DNA from: Panagrolaimus kolymaensis
Taxonomy: Eukaryota > Nematoda > Chromadorea > Rhabditida > Panagrolaimidae
Direction: 5' to 3'
DNA: 64,000 nt
Assembly: GCA_028622995.1 (NCBI GenBank)
Contig: JAJQJQ010000005.1
Location: forward strand, 1,736,001 to 1,800,000
Notes under the pieces: generated by a model
What the model saw: the letters and a program-made list of their open reading frames with translations, nothing else
Database searches by the model: none
What the model was told of the DNA's origin: nothing
Translations under genes and position numbers: made by a program
Shown: one piece after another, positions 57,104-64,000 of the stretch
Position numbering within the stretch: the stretch's first letter is position 1
How the letters are laid out: every line of letters starts with the position of its first letter

Positions 57104-58858
57104 ATGTCATTAGCCGATATTGCATTTCCAATTTTACTGTATTTTAATGGAATAATTTCAACAATTTTAAATGGAATAGTTATTTATTTCGTTTTTACTA
57201 AATCTACGAAGGAGATTCATAAATATAAATGGTATTTATTAAATTTTTCTGTAAGTTTTATGCTGCGCAAAAAAAGCTCGCCACTTTTTATCTTCTTCTT
57301 CTTCGATAGAAGAGTTACACTAAAAATGAAGTTTCAATTCCAACAAATTGCAATTGTAAATCTCTAAACATATTGTTGGGGTCAAATCCTAATTTCTAAA
57401 AAATAAAACAGGTTTCAGTCCACAGAAAATTTGTAGTCTTTTTTTACTCCCAAAAATGTTTGCGACATTTTAGTTTAAAAATTCTTCCATTCATTGTAGC
57501 TTCTTCTTGGACCTCTAAACAAAAAAAAGATAGTAAATCATACAAATATGCAACATTGATACTTCTTACATAGGTTTAATCGTAAAAATATTTGTTCACA
57601 ACTTTGTCTCACTCTTTTTTGTTGTTGTTGCAACTTTTAAAATTTCATGGCTAGACAAAATAATTAATTCTAAAAGCCCCTTTTAAAATTTTATTTAATT
57701 ATGTTTTTGGTCATTGAGAACAAAGTTCGTAGGTTTGTAATCAAATATTTATAAAAAAATTAATAAAAGAAACATTGAAAATTTTAATTAAGTTTCACCC
57801 AAAAATAAACAAAAGCACAAAAGCGCGCTACAGTAACTTTCAATATTTTCTCACAGAAAAAAAAGCAAGCAAAACCTTGCATTTACAGGTTTTCGATCTT
57901 CTCTTCGATGTCTTCATTTGCTTCATCCTTCAACCAATCCCAATCATTCCTGGAGGTGGCATGGTTATTGGCGGAATTTCTCGTTTTATTGGTCCACATT
58001 GTGGCCACATCATATTCACCCTTGCTGCATATTGTTTTGCTCGATGCATTCTTGGATTAAATTATTGCTTCCTTTACCGATTCAGCTGCCTTTGCACCGA
58101 TGATGGCCAACGACTTTTCAAACAAAAATGGTTTAAAATTATTATTGGAATTTGTTCTGAGACCATTTGCATTTCCATTGCTTCGCTAATTTATGATATG
58201 GAAGTTTCACCCGATCATTTCTTTCAAGTAACTACAAACGAATTTCCTCAACAACGAGATTTGTTTCAAACAGGAAATGTTTATTTCGGGTATGATTATC
58301 GATTGACAGCTCACGCGAATATGTTTATTTTTACTTGTGTTTTATTGGGTAAGTTTGAGAGATTGAATCTCCAACCAACAATGGGTGGATTCAAACCAGG
58401 CTCAATCTTCTTTTGTAAACTCATAGTTTCAGCTCCACTTTCAAGCTTGTTGAATGTCATATTAGCTTTTTTAATCATCAAACAATTAAACTCATACAAA
58501 AATCAAATAACAAAAAAAACTTATCAACTCCACGTTCGTTTGATTATTGCTTTACTCATTCAAACTTTCCTCCCCATTTTTATTTGCGTTATTCCCATAA
58601 TTTACATCATGGAAAAAGCTTTCACTAAAAGGAGTGTTGGAGTAAGCAAGCTTTCCATACTTCCATCTAATAACTTTACAACCATCGAGATTTTAGGTTG
58701 ATTTCAAATATGTTCCTGTCATAGCATTAACAACTCATCCAGCTTTCAATGCTTGTGTAACATTATTCTTTGTTACACCATTTAGAAACGCTTTAATCCC
58801 AGAGAGATTCCGACATTACTTTGAATCTCAAGTTCCGTCAACCATAACTCCAATGTAA
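57104..58858 (+). CDS. nematode serpentine chemoreceptor (Str/Srh-type 7TM)
   Basis: Exons 57104-57250, 57889-58348, 58427-58641 and 58697-58858 close in frame to 327 aa, the usual length for this superfamily. Seven hydrophobic helices can be counted, e.g. ILLYFNGIISTILNGIVIYF, VFDLLFDVFICFIL, LIIALLIQTFLPIFICVIP and the last before TPFRNALIPERFRHYF. The PIPIIPGG stretch after TM2 and the P-[FY]-R motif after TM7 are typical of Srh/Str/Sri receptors. Such receptors sit in sensory cilia and detect environmental chemicals. Intron 1 (638 nt) is unusually long for this window. The exact subfamily is uncertain. Confidence 0.82.
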
Positions 58859-59019
58859 GAAACACAAAAACACAAATTCCGTTAAACATTTTATTAAACT
58901 TTACAAGGCAAAAAAACATAAATAAATTATTTATAGCAAATAAAATAAGCCTCAAACAAAGAAAAGTACATATCAAACAAAGACAAAATTTCAAAATAAA
59001 GAGGTTTAACCGGTTATTA

Positions 59020-59975
59020 TTAAAGAGCGCTTAAATGATCCTTGATTTGTTGACGAGTGAGACGACGAAAGCCAGCTTCAGTACAAACAGCAATTTCAAC
59101 GTTTTCATCAGTCATTCCAACATCAAATGATTCACGTAAAGTAAGAAGAGCTGTATGAATTCCATCATCAAGTTCGAGACCATCATTGAAACGTTTTTCC
59201 AAGAACGTTTTAGCATTAATATCATTTTTACCAAGTGCTGTAGCTTTCCATGCAAAGAAGGCACCCTAAAACGATAATGGATTAATATGAAACAAAAAAA
59301 GTATGAAGGAGATTACAGATGGGTCAGATTGAAATAGCAATGGGCGCTTCTTGACAACATCCCAACCAGCGATCAAAAGCGAAACACCGAATGGACGAAC
59401 ACCACTAAAAAACAAACCATTAGCAAGAACAAAAGATGAAGAGAGAGAAAACATACCCAGATTGTGTATATTCTTGCATAACAGCAGCGAGACGAGAGAC
59501 AAGTTCTGTTGTTGGAATTTCTTCACCAAACATAAGTTCATATTGAATCGCGATTTTTCGAGCACGTTTGACGAGAAGGCTAAAAAACAAGATTGTGAGA
59601 AGATCAAGCAAAAAATGGATAAACATACCGAAAATCAGGTCCCATTCCACTGTAAACAACACCAATATGTTCACCAACTTTCTCAATCTTGGTTTCATCG
59701 TCGTGTAAAATTGATGACTTGTTTTCAGTTGCAAGAACAACACCATCTTTAGCTAAAAAAGAAATAACAATGAGTAAAATCAAAAAGCTTGGAAAAAATT
59801 ACATACCTCGAAGTCCAACAGAAGGTTGACCATTTTTAACAGCATTTAAGGCATATTCGATTTGCATAAGCTTGCCGGATGGACTAAAAAAGAACGAAAA
59901 GATATTAGAATGCAAGGAGACAAAGTTAAAAGATTACCTAAAGGTTGTTAAAGAAAAGCCATAATGATCTCCCAT
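59020..59975 (-). CDS. pas-2: 20S proteasome subunit alpha-2
   Basis: Six - strand exons (59938-59975, 59807-59883, 59629-59752, 59457-59579, 59317-59404, 59020-59265) give 231 aa. The alpha signature is present at the N-terminus: [20 protein letters not shown]. Subunit-specific motifs [12 protein letters not shown] and [16 protein letters not shown] match alpha-2 (PSMA2), whose usual length is 234 aa. It forms part of the outer rings of the 20S core that gate substrate entry. Introns are all 44-54 nt. No missing elements. Confidence 0.93.
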
Positions 59976-60836
59976 GATGATGACGATTTATTGAACTTGG
60001 AAAAAAGTAATAAATTTCAGAGTAAATGAAAGTTTCAAAAAACGTTGATGAAAAAAGAAGAGGAGAACCTTCAACTCGCATTTGTCAGCAAAAAATTGCG
60101 AGTAGCATATTCGAGACTCTAAGCCAAATAATCTGTGTTGAAAATAAAAAGTTTGAATAATTGCATATTTATTCTTCGAGGTTGATGGATGCTTGCTTAG
60201 CTTTGCAAAGTTATCGCCGCTATTGATTCATCAAAGCATTTATTTCAGATTTGCGAATCACCATTTCATATTTTTTTGTTTAACTTACTTACCTACGAGC
60301 TGCTGTCTTTTTTGTTCGTTAGCTCTATCGAAAAATTTTCCATTCTCAAATTGCCTTGCCGCCTCAATCAGATATTCTATTGTATCTTGAATACATAAAA
60401 AGTGGAGATAATGTTATAAAACTCATGTTAGCTTGAAAAGAACCATTTAAGATTGGTGGCAACTCTTTTATAAAGTTAAAAATAATGCACTATGAATCAT
60501 ATCATTTGGCTTTTGATTGTAAAGTATGAACCAAGTCTTGATCCAATAACAAATGGTTGTTTTAAGCCACCTTCCTTTGTCTTCCCATACCATCATCCTC
60601 TTATTCATATTGTTGTTACTGCTTCCATTGCTCGAATATGTAATTTGTCAGAAAAAGTATGACGATCTAATTAGGGAAATTGAAAGAATGAAGCTTTTTT
60701 CTAACTTTTGAACATGTCTTTGAAGCTTTGAAGGTTGCAAAATAAAGTCCAAAAAGGGATATCAACAAACAAAAAAGAAAAAACATAATAAATTTATTTG
60801 AAATTTACAATAAAAAAAAAGGTTGATTGATGATTA
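59976..60836. other. intergenic between proteasome and phosphatase genes
   Basis: The gap of 860 bp is too long for a typical nematode operon spacer. No gene is visible in it. Confidence 0.5.
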
Positions 60837-62315
60837 CTATATTTTTTCAGTTGATTCTGCCGATCCTTCTGCAATCAAAGCATCGATGTCAATGTCATCA
60901 AAGTTCACTTCAGTTGATTTGGATGATTTCTTGGTTTGTGGCCCAGCTTGAGGTTTGATAACCTAAAAATTTGTTTTTCATGAAAACTAAAAACAAAAAT
61001 TTGAAAGACTTACTTGAAAGGATATTCCCAAATTACTATCAACAAACATAATAGCTCCACTGTTATTATATTGTCCACAATAATTAGGCGCAGAAAAAAT
61101 TGTAACAAGTTTTCGATTAGCAAAAAATTCATAACCATCTTGAACCACTTGATGAGCTCGTACAATCATATCTAATCCAAGAGTTTTGCATGCAGTATTT
61201 ACAGCTTTGACATTAAAATGTGAACTTATTCCACGTGCAGATGGACCCCAATCTGCATCAGCTTCACCATTAGGCATAAGAGGATCAGGATCTGACCTAA
61301 AAATAACCAAACTTATATTTATAAAAGCAAGTAAACCAGTAAAAACAAACCAAAGTAAGTCGACATGAATCCCAGCACATTCAGGATCAATGGGTCTTTC
61401 AAGATGTTTTAATTGATCAAGCGAAACTAAATCAGGAGATAGTCCACCATGCATACATAAAATTTTGTTGCTTATTAACGCTGTCATTGGTAGCCAGTTG
61501 AAGACATCCTAAAAAATGAGCGCATAAAGTACATACAAAGGAATGAAACAAGAAATACACTTACTTGAAATCGATACCATACTAATGTTCCTTTGAGATC
61601 AACCTCTTTTACACCCCATACAGTTTCATCAATAGGAATATTTTGAAAGCGATCTTCACATTCGTCATGAAATCCATAAACACGATTGATTGTTGAGCAT
61701 TCATGATTTCCACGAAGCATATAAATATTGAAAGGATATTTTATTCGAAGTAATAATAATAGACAGATTGTTTCAAGTGAATTTGGTCCACGATCAACAT
61801 AATCACCAAGGAAAAGATATCTCTAAAAAGACAAGAAATTATTTGATGAAAATTGAAAAAAATGAAGCAACAACTTACAGTAGTTTGAGGAGATCCACAA
61901 CGTTCAAATATTCGTAATAAATCAGTAAATTGTCCATGAAGATCGCCAACGATATTGATTTTAGGTGATGGTTCTAACATTGATGGTAATTTTCTCAAAT
62001 TATCACTAAAAATTTACACGAATAAATATCTGAATGAACAACAACGATAAAAGAAAACTCACATTGCTAACAAGCATATTTGTTCAATGATTGCAGGATC
62101 GGTTAAAAAATCTTTGACTTTACCATCTTCACCAACGCATGTCATCAGCTTTTCTATGAAATCATCGACATTCAGCTTTTGACATTTTGAAAGATCATCT
62201 AAAAAAATGGAATGTTAAAATCAACAACAAAAAAATAGCAACTAAGAAACATACCAACAAGGGAAACATTTGACCGTTTCTTCGTTAATTTTGGATGAGG
62301 ATATTTTTCGTTCAT
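60837..62315 (-). CDS. divergent PP1-type serine/threonine phosphatase
   Basis: Seven - strand exons (62255-62315, 62063-62198, 61879-62005, 61565-61822, 61351-61508, 61014-61296, 60837-60962) give 382 aa. All metal-binding motifs are intact: [20 protein letters not shown], plus MHGGLSP, RAHQ and [11 protein letters not shown]. This is a metallophosphatase that removes phosphate from Ser/Thr; regulators are unknown. Compared with PP1 it has an insertion of about 16 residues ([16 protein letters not shown]) before DVFNWLP, a 45-residue N-terminal extension with basic residues (KLTKKRSN), and an acidic C-terminal tail ([15 protein letters not shown]). Expanded, divergent PP1 paralogues are common in nematode germline; that role is inference. 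Confidence 0.88.
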
Positions 62316-62914
62316 TTTTGTTGTTGTTGAAAAGGTGACGATGTTGCGATGGCGTCGAGCGATAGTGAATAAAAACTTCAACATGAATGCTGAAAAAATG
62401 GAAAATGAAAAAAACAAGCAAAATTGGAAAAAATGCTAATTTATTGAATTTCTTTCGTTGCTATTTTTATGGCAAAGTTGCAAGAAGAAAGCAAAGATTT
62501 GAAATTTGCAAAAATGAGTGAACGCGAAAGAAGCTATCGTAATTTATCATGCAGCGAGTATGCGAAAGTTTTGACTTTGAAGTGCTTTAAAACATTTGGA
62601 AATCTCAAATGAGGGAATGTGAAGGATATCGTTAGATTTTTAGAGAGTGGTTTAAGAATTGCTGAGCATATTTTACTATGAATATTAGGATCGTATATCA
62701 GTCTGCGGGGGCACAAAGGATGAAGGTTTTTTATAGGGGCAATGATTGATTTCGTACATCTCATCAGGTATAAACAAAAAAGTTAAAAACTCTTCCACTT
62801 TTTGTTATTGTTGCAATCATTATCTCGCCACAGCCTGCTTTATCTCCAAATCGTAAAATCAAACATAAAAATCTTTATTACAAAGTAAGAAACAAGTAAA
62901 ATACATATTAGACA
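62316..62914. other. intergenic, nothing recognised
   Basis: Upstream of the phosphatase and downstream of apn-1, both on the - strand. I see no gene or repeat. Confidence 0.5.
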
Positions 62915-64000
62915 TTAATCATCAGATTCTGAATTCATCTTGTCCATCCCATAAAGTTCAGTCATTTCACGAGGATATTGACCATCTGGAGTTTCGAGGA
63001 TCAACGGAATATTATCAAGACGTGGATCATTCATAAAAAATTGCCAACATTTCTTTAATTTTCCTTCTCCAATATTTTCATGTCGATCAAGATTAGAACC
63101 AAGATCAGCTAAAAACAAAGAAAGAATTTAAAAATGAAAACCATTAAATAATTTACCTTTGGAATCATTAACATGAACAGCTTTGAGTTTATCCAAACCA
63201 ATAACCTTGTCGAATTTTGCCATAGTTTGTTCATAAGTTTTGGCTGATCGGATATCATAACCTGAAAATGAAAAATTAGTGCCTCTTCCAAAGAAAACCT
63301 ATGTAATTACCTGCAGCAAAGATGTGACATGTATCAAGGCAAACTCCAACTCGATGACGATTTTCTTCTTTGACTTTATCGATGATTGCTTTCAATTCTT
63401 CGAATTTTCCTCCAATGGTGTTTCCTTGCCCAGCCATCGTTTCAATCACTAAAAAAATGAGGATTAACAATAAGAAAAAACGAAGGCAATCGACGAGAAA
63501 TATCTGTTACAGTATGTAGCTTCAAAGTCAAAGGCTAAACTTACAGAGGATAACATCGCTAGTATTTTCTATAATTTCATCAAGAACTTCAGCAATATAT
63601 CCGATACTTTCTTTAGCAGTACATTTTCCACAAGATGAGCCAGGATGGAAATTGTATAAAGTGATACCAAGTTTTTCGCAACGTCGGATATCATCCAAAA
63701 GAGAGTTCTTTGATTTTTCACGAAGTTCAGCATTTGGTGAACCAGCATTAGGTAAATAGCTTGCATGAGGTACAATCATCTTCAAATCAAAGCCAGTTTC
63801 TTTGATTGCTCTATGCCATCGTTGAACTGCTCCATCTTCAAGAGGTTTTGAATTCCATGTTTTCTGATTTTTGAGGAACAACGCGAAAGAGCGGCATCCA
63901 ATTGCCATAGCATTATATACAGCATTCTCAACTCCACCATTAATACTAACATGAGCACCAAGATATTTTTGAGATGAACCAACAGCAGATAGAACTGATT
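62915..64000 (-). CDS. apn-1: endonuclease IV (AP endonuclease), 5' truncated by window edge
   Basis: - strand exons 63545-64000, 63311-63448, 63157-63261 and 62915-63108 join in frame and end at TAA. The visible part starts at [18 protein letters not shown], the conserved N-terminal strand of the Nfo TIM barrel. It continues with [68 protein letters not shown] and PLILETPDG, covering the trinuclear zinc ligands (His, Glu, Asp, His). The enzyme incises DNA at abasic sites in base excision repair. Only the first residues and any N-terminal targeting region lie beyond the window. Confidence 0.93.

Noticed and set aside
59020..64000. Operon of proteasome alpha-2, phosphatase and apn-1
   Set aside because: Spacers of about 860 and 600 bp are too long for nematode operons, and no spliced-leader-type spacer signal was seen.

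Overview
The window looks like nuclear DNA of an AT-rich nematode. Evidence: a cytoplasmic intermediate-filament gene with a lamin-tail domain that reads like nematode IFB-1, a nematode-type chemosensory serpentine receptor, an acyltransferase-3/SGNH (OAC-type) protein, many 43-70 nt introns with TTTTNAG acceptors, and an F-box-like family of the kind I associate with panagrolaimid (clade IV) worms. The lineage below phylum is inference. Gene models were built by hand from splice signals and reading-frame continuity, and exon phases were checked by arithmetic; joints that did not close are flagged.

Layout. 1-12.6 kb is an accessory-looking island on the + strand: three tandem alpha-1,3-fucosyltransferase (GT10) genes, an exostosin-like glycosyltransferase with a hAT-like MITE in an intron, an OAC-type acyltransferase, a small cysteine-rich defensin, and an F-box-like gene. 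A second, gene-less copy of the defensin promoter lies in front of the exostosin-like gene. 13.5-19.5 kb (- strand) is ifb-1 with two alternative first exons. 19.5-29.6 kb is a gene-poor, low-complexity stretch with a clustered family of about 50 bp GATAGTAA/TTACTATC palindromes. 29.6-33.1 kb is a decayed hAT transposon carrying the C-terminal part of a transposase and a 34 bp tandem-repeat array.

33.5-58.9 kb (+ strand) holds an F-box protein, the AP-3 delta subunit (with a nested pair of non-autonomous elements, a tRNA-like relic and a repeat array in one intron), a mucin-like membrane protein, two uncharacterised membrane proteins, an SLC10-type transporter, a SAP30BP/HCNGP-like nuclear protein, an ankyrin-repeat protein, a secreted 8-cysteine protein and a serpentine receptor. 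59.0-64.0 kb (- strand) holds proteasome alpha-2, a divergent PP1-type phosphatase and the 3' part of an endonuclease IV (apn-1).

The conserved genes are ordinary housekeeping genes. The interesting content is the glycan/defence island at the left and the dense set of small mobile elements: three hAT-like elements with 8 bp duplications or hAT-type ends, one TTAA foldback nested in a TA-flanked element, and the palindrome family. I found no operon signal, rRNA, CRISPR or intact tRNA.
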